DNA of 5,857 nt from Pseudomonadota bacterium (GTDB lineage: Bacteria > Desulfobacterota > Anaeroferrophillalia > Anaeroferrophillales > Tharpellaceae): contig WFRT01000326.1 of the NCBI GenBank assembly GCA_015486445.1, positions 1 to 5,857 on the forward strand. Reading direction: 5' to 3'. Under the pieces are notes generated by a model. That model was given only the letters and a program-made list of their open reading frames with translations. It was not told where the DNA came from and searched no databases. Positions 1 to 4,493 of the stretch are shown here, piece by piece; within the stretch, counting starts at the first letter, position 1; each line of letters begins with the position of its first letter. The position numbers and the translations under genes were made by a program.

Positions 1-70
1 CATCCGCCTTTCCACATTGGTTAATTATGCTCAGGCTCTTGGTAAAAAACTCCGTCTCGAAGTAGCATAA
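1..70 (+). CDS. C-terminal end of an XRE/HigA-like antitoxin (5'-truncated by window edge)
   Basis: Reading from base 2, the frame gives 22 codons ending in TAA at 68-70. The tail STLVNYAQALGKKLRLEVA resembles the end of small helix-turn-helix (XRE/Cro) regulators of the HigA type. In those proteins a 'tL..ya.ALGk.L.l' segment forms the last helix and a strand after the HTH. They usually bind DNA and neutralise a HigB/RelE-like toxin encoded just upstream, which would lie outside this window. The last codon and stop fall inside the left copy of the ~107-bp repeat and run straight into a terminator. The HTH itself is not visible, so family assignment rests on the C-terminal pattern only; another small XRE regulator is possible. 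Confidence 0.6.
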   Translation, partial: IRLSTLVNYAQALGKKLRLEVA

Positions 71-104
71 AAAAAGCCCGGCCGGGATTTCCGGCCGGGC
101 TTTT
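71..104. terminator. Bidirectional intrinsic terminator, left repeat copy
   Basis: A perfect 10-bp GC stem, GCCCGGCCGG (76-85) with CCGGCCGGGC (91-100), has a 5-nt loop. It is preceded by a run of seven A (69-75) and followed by TTTT (101-104), so it can terminate transcription on either strand. It begins at the stop codon of the XRE-like gene and should end that transcript. The same structure recurs at 1786-1820 after metF. Confidence 0.9.
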
Positions 105-147
105 CACTTTTCATCAAGGGAGAGAACTCTCTCTAGCGGGAGAGAAA

Positions 148-171
148 TCAACCTTTTTTGCATTCATCCGG
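148..171 (-). pseudogene. Remnant of metF 3' end (last seven codons and stop)
   Basis: On the minus strand this segment reads P-D-E-C-K-K-G-stop, identical to the C-terminus of the intact metF at 1864-3411. The coding sequence is cut at 172/173 by the start of the repeat array that precedes the transposase gene. Only 24 coding bases remain, so it is non-functional. It matters as a marker of how the duplication arose. Confidence 0.8.
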
Positions 172-238
172 GAAATCAGGCGGGAAATCAGGGACACGGG
201 CGGAAATCAGGGACGGCGGAAATCAGGCGGAAATCAGG
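171..238 (+). repeat. Left REP-like array: five GGAAATCAGG cores
   Basis: The core GGAAATCAGG occurs at 171-180, 183-192, 202-211, 218-227 and 229-238, at unequal periods of 12, 19, 16 and 11 bases. GGGAC follows the second, third and fifth cores, giving GAAATCAGGGAC. All copies have the same orientation, pointing toward the transposase gene. Irregular spacing and very short spacers exclude a CRISPR array. The last core merges into the 19-nt terminal inverted repeat. Confidence 0.85.
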
Positions 239-249
239 GACAGACCACG
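231..249 (+). repeat. Left terminal inverted repeat of RAYT element
   Basis: AAATCAGGGACAGACCACG pairs with the inverted copy at 990-1008 at 18 of 19 positions (A236 versus G in the other arm). The two arms bracket the transposase gene 44 bases before its ATG and 3 bases after its stop, as expected for recognition ends of a RAYT unit. Confidence 0.85.
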
Positions 250-293
250 TTTTTTGATTGAATTTATCCAGTCTTTGTATTACTGTCTCTTGC

Positions 294-986
294 ATGCCAA
301 GAAGACCTCGAATTATAGCATCGGGCGTTCCGCTTCACATTATTCAACGGGGTAATAACAGACAACCTTGTTTTTTTGCTGATGAAGATTATCAGCTCTA
401 CCTCGACTGGTTGAAAGAATGTGCTCGAAACACAGGCTGTTCAATACATGCCTATGTATTGATGACCAACCATGTTCACCTCCTGCTAACTCCGACACAA
501 TCCGAAAGCGCGGCCCATCTTATGAAACAGCTTGGTCAGCGTTACGTTCAGTATATTAATCGAACCTATAAACGAAGCGGCACTCTTTGGGAGGGGCGGT
601 TTCGTTCCTGTATTATCGAACAACAGAATTATCTTTTTATCTGTCAACGATATATTGAAATGAACCCGGTGCGCGCAAGTATGGTCACGTACCCCGAAGA
701 ATATCTCTGGTCAAGCTATCAGGTGAATGGCTTGGGAAAAAACTCTGACTTGGTGACCCCGCATACTCTTTACCTAGATCTTGGCCAAAATGACACAGAA
801 AGACAGCTCGCGTACCGAGAGTTGTTTCGCAATGAACTGGAACCTGAGGGAGTTGATAAAATTCGTAAAGCAACAAATGGGAATTTTGTCTTGGGTTCTG
901 ATAAATTTGCCAAGGAGATAAGCGAAATACTCGGTCGTCGTGTCACCCCCGGCAAAACTGGTCGCCCAAGAAAAAGTAAAAAATAA
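294..986 (+). CDS. REP-associated tyrosine transposase (Y1/HUH, IS200-like)
   Basis: A 230-residue member of the Y1_Tnp superfamily (Transposase IS200-like), of the RAYT subgroup. It has the N-terminal signature MPRRPRIIASGVPLHIIQRG, the metal-binding HUH motif H60-V61-H62 within MTNHVHLLL, the conserved GTLWEGRF segment (residues 97-103) and YIEMNPVRA at 120-128. Tyr120 is the probable nucleophile that forms the 5'-phosphotyrosine link during single-strand DNA cleavage. The C-terminal part (about 150-230) ends in a basic tail, GRRVTPGKTGRPRKSKK, likely DNA-binding. The ATG at 294 is chosen because the family begins MPRxxR; a TTG at 258 would only add an unrelated 12-residue lead. No good Shine-Dalgarno is visible, consistent with low expression. 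All catalytic residues are present, so the enzyme may be active. Confidence 0.88.
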   Translation: MPRRPRIIASGVPLHIIQRGNNRQPCFFADEDYQLYLDWLKECARNTGCSIHAYVLMTNHVHLLLTPTQSESAAHLMKQLGQRYVQYINRTYKRSGTLWEGRFRSCIIEQQNYLFICQRYIEMNPVRASMVTYPEEYLWSSYQVNGLGKNSDLVTPHTLYLDLGQNDTERQLAYRELFRNELEPEGVDKIRKATNGNFVLGSDKFAKEISEILGRRVTPGKTGRPRKSKK

Positions 987-989
987 AAT

Positions 990-1008
990 CGTGGTCTGTC
1001 CCCGATTT
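990..1008 (-). repeat. Right terminal inverted repeat of RAYT element
   Basis: On the minus strand this reads AAATCGGGGACAGACCACG, the inverted partner of 231-249 with one mismatch. It begins just after the transposase stop codon (984-986). Confidence 0.85.
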
Positions 1009-1026
1009 CGGATTTCTGCCGATTTC
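1004..1026 (-). repeat. Right REP-like array: three GAAATC cores, inverted
   Basis: GAAATC occurs on the minus strand at 1004-1009, 1011-1016 and 1021-1026, mirroring the plus-strand array on the left of the gene. The cores are followed by GG or CG instead of AGG, so this arm is more degenerate. No further repeats of this type appear in 1031-1126, which separates it from the toxin gene. Confidence 0.65.
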
Positions 1027-1126
1027 TGGTCCTCTTCAACCTGCAAAACACTGCGTTCCCGATCCGGCAACAGCGGACAAACCGTTTTACCCACTATCCC
1101 CATATAGCATTCACTGTAACGAAAAT

Positions 1127-1393
1127 TTATGGGAGTTTTTTGTAGACGTCTTTTCTATGTCCAACTTTTACGACTAAAATGACCAAACTATCATCATGAA
1201 TTTCATATATTATCCGGTAATCACCAGACCGAATTTTATGAAAAGAATTATCCCCTTTCATCTTAGTTGTATTAGGGTCTGGCAAGTTGCATCCAAGCTC
1301 CTCAATTTTCTTTTTTATTCGTACCAAATCCCGCTTGGGGAATCGCTTCAAATCTTTCAGTGCAGCAGGCCGGAATTCTACAGAATACTGCAT
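1127..1393 (-). CDS. relE: RelE/ParE-superfamily toxin (mRNA interferase type)
   Basis: An 88-residue protein of the usual length for RelE toxins. It starts MQYSVEFRPAALKDLKRFPK and ends with YEIHDD..LVILVVKVGHRKDVYK, the characteristic core strands of the RelE fold. Arg55 and Arg60 (in KIRSGDYR), Arg80 (in GHR) and Tyr84 correspond to the basic and tyrosine residues that RelE uses to cleave mRNA in the ribosomal A site, so the toxin appears intact. Its ATG lies 3 bases after the antitoxin stop, giving the standard antitoxin-first operon with probable translational coupling; only a weak GGGA-type Shine-Dalgarno lies inside the antitoxin end. A gyrase-targeting ParE is less likely because the RelE catalytic residues are present. 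No terminator was recognised downstream. Confidence 0.88.
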   Translation of the reverse strand: MQYSVEFRPAALKDLKRFPKRDLVRIKKKIEELGCNLPDPNTTKMKGDNSFHKIRSGDYRIIYEIHDDSLVILVVKVGHRKDVYKKLP

Positions 1394-1396
1394 AAG

Positions 1397-1648
1397 CTAA
1401 AGTCCCAGTTGTTTCCATACATCTTCGGCAGAGATACTGTCAGCGGGTTCTGCTAGAGCTTTTTTAGCATCTTCAATATCAATATGATCTTCAATCTGTT
1501 GAAGCAGTTCAAGTTCATCTATAGATACCAAAGCGGCAACCTCCTGCCCTCTGCGGGTCAAAACTACCGGCTCTTTACCGTAGGCAACTTTGTTAACAAT
1601 ATCAGCAAAATTTTTTCTGGCTTCTGCGGTCGTAATTGTCGTGGTCAT
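1397..1648 (-). CDS. Phd/YefM-family antitoxin of RelE toxin
   Basis: An 83-residue protein. The N-terminal part (1-50) matches the Phd/YefM DNA-binding fold: TTAEARKNFADIVNKV, then a strand with EPVVLTRRGQEVAALVS. The acidic C-terminus (about residues 51-83, ending DVWKQLGL) is the likely toxin-wrapping segment. It should neutralise the downstream RelE-like toxin and repress the shared promoter. The ATG at 1646-1648 is chosen because GGGAGG lies 6 bases upstream (1655-1660). An in-frame ATG at 1708 is rejected because it lies in the -35 box of the operon promoter. The gene is visibly less GC-rich than metF to its right, in keeping with acquisition together with the transposase. Confidence 0.88.
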   Translation of the reverse strand: MTTTITTAEARKNFADIVNKVAYGKEPVVLTRRGQEVAALVSIDELELLQQIEDHIDIEDAKKALAEPADSISAEDVWKQLGL

Positions 1649-1673
1649 GTATAGCCTCCCTTTTTTCTCTTGA

Positions 1674-1695
1674 GTACGTATTGTACAGTATGTAC
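1674..1695. promoter_or_regulatory. Palindromic operator overlapping the -10 of the toxin-antitoxin promoter
   Basis: A 22-bp imperfect palindrome with GTAC at both ends and in the centre (1674-1677, 1683-1686, 1692-1695); 18 of 22 positions are symmetric. It covers the -10 hexamer and reaches the expected transcription start. Phd/YefM antitoxins, alone or with toxin, autorepress by binding palindromes in this position, so this is the likely operator. Binding is inferred from position and symmetry. Confidence 0.65.
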
Positions 1696-1708
1696 CTGTA
1701 GATGTCAA
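1680..1708 (-). promoter_or_regulatory. Sigma-70-type promoter of the toxin-antitoxin operon
   Basis: On the minus strand TTGACA (1703-1708) and TACAAT (1680-1685) are separated by exactly 17 bases. The -35 is a consensus match and the -10 matches 5 of 6. The predicted start of transcription is near 1673, about 25 bases before the antitoxin ATG, leaving room for the GGGAGG ribosome binding site. Confidence 0.85.
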
Positions 1709-1781
1709 CTATAAGTCGTAAATTAAAAAAAGCGAAAGATTCTTGACACTACCATTCAGTTTATCCGCCTTTTATCCGGCG

Positions 1782-1888
1782 GCATAAAAAAGCCCGGCCG
1801 GGATTTCCGGCCGGGCTTTTCACTTTTCATCAAGGGAGAGAACTCTCTCTAGCGGGAGAGGAATCAACCTTTTTTGCATTCATCCGGG
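1782..1888 (+). repeat. ~107-bp direct repeat, right copy (metF 3' end and terminator)
   Basis: This is the right copy of the repeat at 65-172. It includes the last seven codons and the stop of intact metF (1864-1887), the metF 3' untranslated region and its terminator. It is presumably the ancestral location of the coding part, because the reading frame continues into the full gene. Confidence 0.95.
1786..1820. terminator. metF transcription terminator (bidirectional)
   Basis: A perfect 10-bp stem, GCCCGGCCGG (1792-1801) with CCGGCCGGGC (1807-1816), is flanked by A6 on the left and TTTT on the right. Read on the minus strand it follows the metF stop by about 45 bases and ends in TTTTTT, a textbook intrinsic terminator. 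It also separates metF from the divergently acquired toxin-antitoxin promoter region. Confidence 0.92.
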
Positions 1889-3411
1889 GGCTGAATGCCA
1901 ACTTTCTTGGCCGAATGATCGCGGCCCAGGAAGTAGTTGGCCCAAGAGGAGGTATGGAAGAAGTCCCAGTTCGGCGGCGGCACCAGGTTGCCTTCGATCT
2001 TGCCTTCTTCGTTGTAGTTTTTGAGCCGGTCGTAGGCCTGGACCCAGACACATTTCTTCTCGTTCGGGTAGACCTCGCACCAGCCCTCGAAACTGCCGCC
2101 GCAGGCGCCGTTGCGCTGGTTCTTGGGACACTGCGACATCGGGCAGACATAGGCGACATCGGTCAGGGCGCAGTCACCGCAGTCCATGCACTCAAACAGC
2201 GCGACCTTCGACATGTGCTCCATGAAACGGAAGAAGCCGCCCTTGTCGGCGCTCTTGCTGATACCGCGCATCAGGCCGAAAAGGGCCCCCTTGGGCTCGA
2301 AGCAGACATTGTGCATCAGGCGCGAGAACTTGTATTTCAGCGGCACTTCGGGCCGGGCCGTCCGGGGAGATTCCTCGTCGGTGTTGAGACCGGTTTTTTC
2401 ATCCTTCTGGAAGTAATAGAAACCGTTCTTCTGGGGGAAGTCGAACTTGGCGACCTCGTCCTGCCAGTTGGGATAGAGTTCCTCGCCCTTTTCGATGATG
2501 TAGAGGGCATCGTCAACCTTCATGCCGTGACCGCCGATATGAACGCCGTCGAAACCCATGCCCTTCATGAAAGCATACATCTGGGCGCCCCGCAGCAGGC
2601 GGGCTCCCTTGCCCTTGTCGTCGGCCTTGCGCTCGCCATCGATGGTTTCAACCAGTTTCTTGGTTACCACGCAGCCGGGAATCATGTTTTTGCTCATGAC
2701 GTTGGCGGCCCCGAACGGCAGGATGTAGATGTTGCCGATAAAGGGGATGTCGAAGCCGTATTTTTTCTTGATCTGGAGGACCTCGTGGATCTTGCGGGCA
2801 TCGTAGCCCAGCTGGGTGACAACGAACTGGGCCCCGGCGTCAACCTTCTTCTTGAGCTTGTAGTACTGGACCATCTGCTCCGACTCGAGCTTCTTGAACG
2901 GGGAAACCGCGGCTCCGGCAAAGAAATGGGCCGGCTGCAGCTTGACCGTCGAACCCGGCTTCATCCCCGGGAACTCCAGGCCGTTGTTCAGGTCGGTGAT
3001 CATTTCGAGCAGGTGGATCGGATCGATATCAAAAACCGGGCGCGAACGACCTTTGTAGCCGGAAACCGGGTAGTCACCGGTCATGATCAGGAGATTGGTC
3101 ACCCCGGCCCGCTCGAGACCGTAAAGCAGGTTCTCCATTTCGTTGCGGCTTTTATCTTTACAGGTAAAGTGAACCAGGGGCTCGATCCCCAGCTTGGCCA
3201 CTTCAACACCGAGGAATTCGGCCGAAATCGCCGGGTTACCCCCGGGATTGTCGGTAATCGTCAGGGCGTGGATCTTGCCGCATTTGGCCGCGGCTTCGGC
3301 GCTGCGCACCAGATCTTCCTGGCCTTTCTCTACGGCCCCGCGGCCCGGCACCAGCTCCCAGGTTACCGACAGCTCATCGGCGTGCAATGAATTCTTAAAA
3401 ACGTCTCCCAT
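1864..3411 (-). CDS. metF: Methylenetetrahydrofolate reductase, long form with MetV-like cysteine-rich C-terminal domain
   Basis: A 515-residue cytoplasmic protein. Residues ~1-310 are the MTHFR (beta-alpha)8 barrel that reduces 5,10-methylene-THF to 5-methyl-THF with FAD. Glu19 in WELVPGRG matches the catalytic Glu of E. coli MetF, TGDYP (111-115) holds the conserved Asp of the FAD/folate site, and VVTQLGYD (197-204) holds the folate-contacting Gln. Residues ~355-465 match the MTHFR C-terminal (MetV-like) domain, with Cys370, 408, 411, 414, 423, 428, 437, 445 and 454, a probable metal site. MetV is a separate subunit in several acetogens; here it is fused. E. coli MetF is only ~300 residues. 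The ATG at 3411 is backed by AAAGGAGG (3420-3427), 8 bases upstream. The product could serve the methyl branch of the Wood-Ljungdahl pathway as well as methionine synthesis. Its electron donor cannot be told from sequence. Confidence 0.92.
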   Translation of the reverse strand: MGDVFKNSLHADELSVTWELVPGRGAVEKGQEDLVRSAEAAAKCGKIHALTITDNPGGNPAISAEFLGVEVAKLGIEPLVHFTCKDKSRNEMENLLYGLERAGVTNLLIMTGDYPVSGYKGRSRPVFDIDPIHLLEMITDLNNGLEFPGMKPGSTVKLQPAHFFAGAAVSPFKKLESEQMVQYYKLKKKVDAGAQFVVTQLGYDARKIHEVLQIKKKYGFDIPFIGNIYILPFGAANVMSKNMIPGCVVTKKLVETIDGERKADDKGKGARLLRGAQMYAFMKGMGFDGVHIGGHGMKVDDALYIIEKGEELYPNWQDEVAKFDFPQKNGFYYFQKDEKTGLNTDEESPRTARPEVPLKYKFSRLMHNVCFEPKGALFGLMRGISKSADKGGFFRFMEHMSKVALFECMDCGDCALTDVAYVCPMSQCPKNQRNGACGGSFEGWCEVYPNEKKCVWVQAYDRLKNYNEEGKIEGNLVPPPNWDFFHTSSWANYFLGRDHSAKKVGIQPPDECKKG

Positions 3412-3601
3412 GCCTGCTTCCTCCTTTGGTGATATGGCGACAGCCCCGTCATTGTCCCACCGGGCGTCATCATTGCTCCCGGGGGCTGCCGTGTCAGGCC
3501 ATCAACCCGTTTCAAGGTTTATAGTCTTTGTATTTTGTCGACTGGCTGGATTAAATTTCGCGTCCCTCATACATTATTATCGGATAAAAAACAAGCCTAT
3601 T
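3412..3601 (-). other. Intergenic region between the MnmD-like gene and metF
   Basis: These 190 bases hold the metF ribosome binding site (3420-3427), the leader hairpin (3436-3491) and an AT-rich stretch (about 3511-3601). A TATAAA lies on the minus strand at 3518-3523, but no good -35 sits 16-18 bases upstream of it, so a metF promoter is possible but not shown. No terminator hairpin follows the MnmD-like stop codon, so read-through into metF cannot be excluded. No gene is seen here. Confidence 0.5.
3436..3491 (-). promoter_or_regulatory. Structured 5' leader hairpin of metF
   Basis: In the transcript, CGGCAGCCCC (complement of 3482-3491) pairs with GGGGCUGUCG (complement of 3438-3447), giving a 10-bp stem with one G-U pair. 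It encloses a 34-nt interior with an additional CGGG/CCCG stem (3478-3481 with 3461-3464). The hairpin ends about 10 bases before the Shine-Dalgarno, so it could influence initiation or mRNA stability. It does not match the THF, SAM or SAH riboswitch consensus features I know, so no ligand is proposed. Confidence 0.45.
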
Positions 3602-4333
3602 TTAATCCCGCAGGCTGGCCGCCCGCAGATTACGCTGTTTTTTCAGTTCCATATCAATTTCAGTTTCCGGCAGCCGTCCCAGGGTTGCCAGGGTTGAACT
3701 TCTGACCCGGGCCCGGGGGCGGTGTTCATAAATGCGAAAACCGTTTTCAAAGAGCCCGAGACGCACGGCGGTGGCCGTCGAATAGGTTGTCACCAGCAAA
3801 TCGGCGGCCCCGAGGCGCCGATACCCGGCGAAAAACTCCCGGGTCCAGAGCGACGGGTTGCAACGGGGACTGAAGGGGTCATGGAAAACAATGTCGACCG
3901 GTCCGGCCAGGCCGGCAATAAAGGCCCGCGCCTCGCTGACGACAACCTCGATGCGCAGTTTTCTGTCGATCCAGCGGCGCTGCCGGGCCAGGGCCCTGAC
4001 CACCGGCCGCAAGGCGGCCAGTTCCGCCGGGTAGGGGAAGCTCTCGAGGCCGGCCAGCAGGGCGGCATCCCGTTCCGGGGACCACACCTGCAGGCGGCCG
4101 GCATAGCCCATCCGCTGAAGGAGCCAGAGGAGTACCAGGGTATTGTAGCCGAGCCCGAAACAGAGATCGAGAACGACCGCCTCCGGCCGGCCCCGGAGAC
4201 GATATTCCCAGGCCGGTAATACGTGCTTGTGCAGGGCCTCGGTAAAAGCCCCGTCCCGGGTGGAATGATAATGTTCCCGAACCGCCTCGCAATACAGCGT
4301 CGGGCTGCCGTCCCCGGTCGTAACGATAGCCAA
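3602..4333 (-). CDS. mnmD: MnmD/MnmC2-like tRNA 5-methylaminomethyl-2-thiouridine methyltransferase
   Basis: A 243-residue SAM-dependent Rossmann methyltransferase resembling the MnmC methyltransferase domain (Methyltransf_30). Family landmarks are TTGDGSPTLY (5-14), YHSTRDGAFTEALHKHVL (22-39), SAM-binding motif LDLCFGLGYNTL (55-66) and DIVFHDPFSPRCNPSLWT (147-164), the counterpart of the DxxFLDxFSPxxNPxLWT signature. In bacteria these enzymes finish mnm5(s2)U at wobble position 34 of tRNA. The FAD oxidase half of bifunctional MnmC is absent, as in stand-alone MnmD. The start is uncertain: no ATG exists in this frame. TTG at 4333 is preferred because AGGGGG lies 5 bases upstream and the family signature follows at once. 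A TTG at 4378 would add 15 residues but overlaps the -35 of the divergent promoter. The substrate is inferred from family. Confidence 0.78.
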   Translation of the reverse strand: MAIVTTGDGSPTLYCEAVREHYHSTRDGAFTEALHKHVLPAWEYRLRGRPEAVVLDLCFGLGYNTLVLLWLLQRMGYAGRLQVWSPERDAALLAGLESFPYPAELAALRPVVRALARQRRWIDRKLRIEVVVSEARAFIAGLAGPVDIVFHDPFSPRCNPSLWTREFFAGYRRLGAADLLVTTYSTATAVRLGLFENGFRIYEHRPRARVRSSTLATLGRLPETEIDMELKKQRNLRAASLRD

Positions 4334-4371
4334 GTGCCCCCCCTGAAAACAATGGTCGGAGGGCGGAAAAA

Positions 4372-4400
4372 TTGACAACGCCCCCGACCCGTGGTACCTT
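4372..4400 (+). promoter_or_regulatory. Sigma-70-type promoter for the ACT/ApbA operon
   Basis: TTGACA (4372-4377) and TACCTT (4395-4400) are 17 bases apart on the plus strand, followed by an AT-rich TATAAGATAG. The expected start is near 4407, which gives a leader of about 140 nt before the ACT-domain gene. The -35 overlaps the upstream TTG candidate of the divergent methyltransferase gene, an argument for the shorter start of that gene. Confidence 0.75.
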
Positions 4401-4413
4401 TATAAGATAGCTG

Positions 4414-4493
4414 AAAAATCACGCCTGAGCGGTGATTTTTGATGGTTTTTCGACGGTTTTGCCAAGCTGAAACCATCTTTTGCCAGGTTGGCA
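4414..4493 (+). promoter_or_regulatory. Three-hairpin leader of the ACT-domain gene (candidate attenuator or regulatory leader)
   Basis: Three consecutive hairpins follow the predicted transcription start. The first pairs AAAAATCAC (4414-4422) with GTGATTTTT (4432-4440). The second pairs GATGGTTT (4441-4448) with AAACCATC (4470-4477) and is followed by TTTT (4478-4481). The third pairs TGCCA (4481-4485) with TGGCA (4489-4493). All stems are perfect. The first two end in U-runs and may act as weak terminators. TTTTGCCA is repeated at 4457-4464 and 4478-4485, which could allow alternative pairing. No known riboswitch class was recognised. Confidence 0.45.

Larger units (their letters stand above)
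65..172 (+). repeat. ~107-bp direct repeat, left copy (terminator plus metF 3'-end remnant)
   Basis: These 108 bases match 1782-1888 with one base-length difference in the A-run (7 A here, 6 in the other copy) and one substitution (A145 here, G1861 there). The copy includes the terminator, a segment with competing AGAGA/TCTCT hairpins (121-144) and, at 148-171, the reverse complement of the last seven metF codons plus its stop. No metF gene lies to the right of this copy: homology stops at 172, exactly where the GGAAATCAGG array of the transposase element begins. The copy therefore looks like a duplicated and truncated metF tail. Confidence 0.95.
171..1031 (+). mobile_element. REP-associated transposase (RAYT) element with inverted ends
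   Basis: The unit consists of a left array of five GGAAATCAGG repeats (171-238), a 19-nt end (231-249), the transposase gene (294-986), the inverted copy of the end (990-1008) and a right array of three GAAATC repeats in the opposite orientation (1004-1026). RAYT genes are known to sit between oppositely oriented REP-like repeats that the enzyme is thought to recognise. They are usually single-copy domesticated relatives of IS200/IS605 and do not make conventional target duplications. The limits given are the outermost visible repeat cores. The element abuts the left ~107-bp repeat with no spacer. Confidence 0.7.

Noticed and set aside
65..172. Integron attC site, considered because toxin-antitoxin cassettes are common in chromosomal integrons
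   Set aside because: No RYYYAAC/GTTRRRY core sites at the ends; the strong stem is an ordinary terminator, and part of the repeat is metF coding sequence.
171..249. CRISPR-like short repeats
   Set aside because: Cores are only 10 bases with spacers of 1-9 bases and irregular periods; they belong to the REP-like array of the RAYT.
774..1103. Minus-strand open frame overlapping the transposase 3' end
   Set aside because: Runs antisense to the transposase and through the repeat array, with no start site or family resemblance.
1649..1708. Upstream ATG that would extend the antitoxin by 20 residues
   Set aside because: The ATG lies inside the TTGACA -35 box and upstream of the predicted transcription start; the ATG at 1648 has a GGGAGG site and begins the conserved Phd/YefM sequence.
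1743..1748. TTGACA on the plus strand as a promoter
   Set aside because: No -10-like hexamer 16-18 bases downstream, and transcription would run straight into the terminator at 1786-1820.
1762..1772. ATCCGCCTTT shared by position 2-11 and 1763-1772 as an extension of the long repeat
   Set aside because: Ten bases only, at a different distance from the repeat in each copy; probably chance, although a deletion in the right copy cannot be excluded.
1915..3390. Very long plus-strand open frame (491 codons) opposite metF
   Set aside because: It is the antisense shadow of the well-supported GC-rich metF gene: it has no recognisable domain and is rich in Leu/Val/Gly/His typical of mirrored codons.
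3412..3530. THF, SAM or SAH riboswitch upstream of metF
   Set aside because: A hairpin is present but none of the conserved core sequences of those classes could be recognised, so it is listed only as a structured leader.
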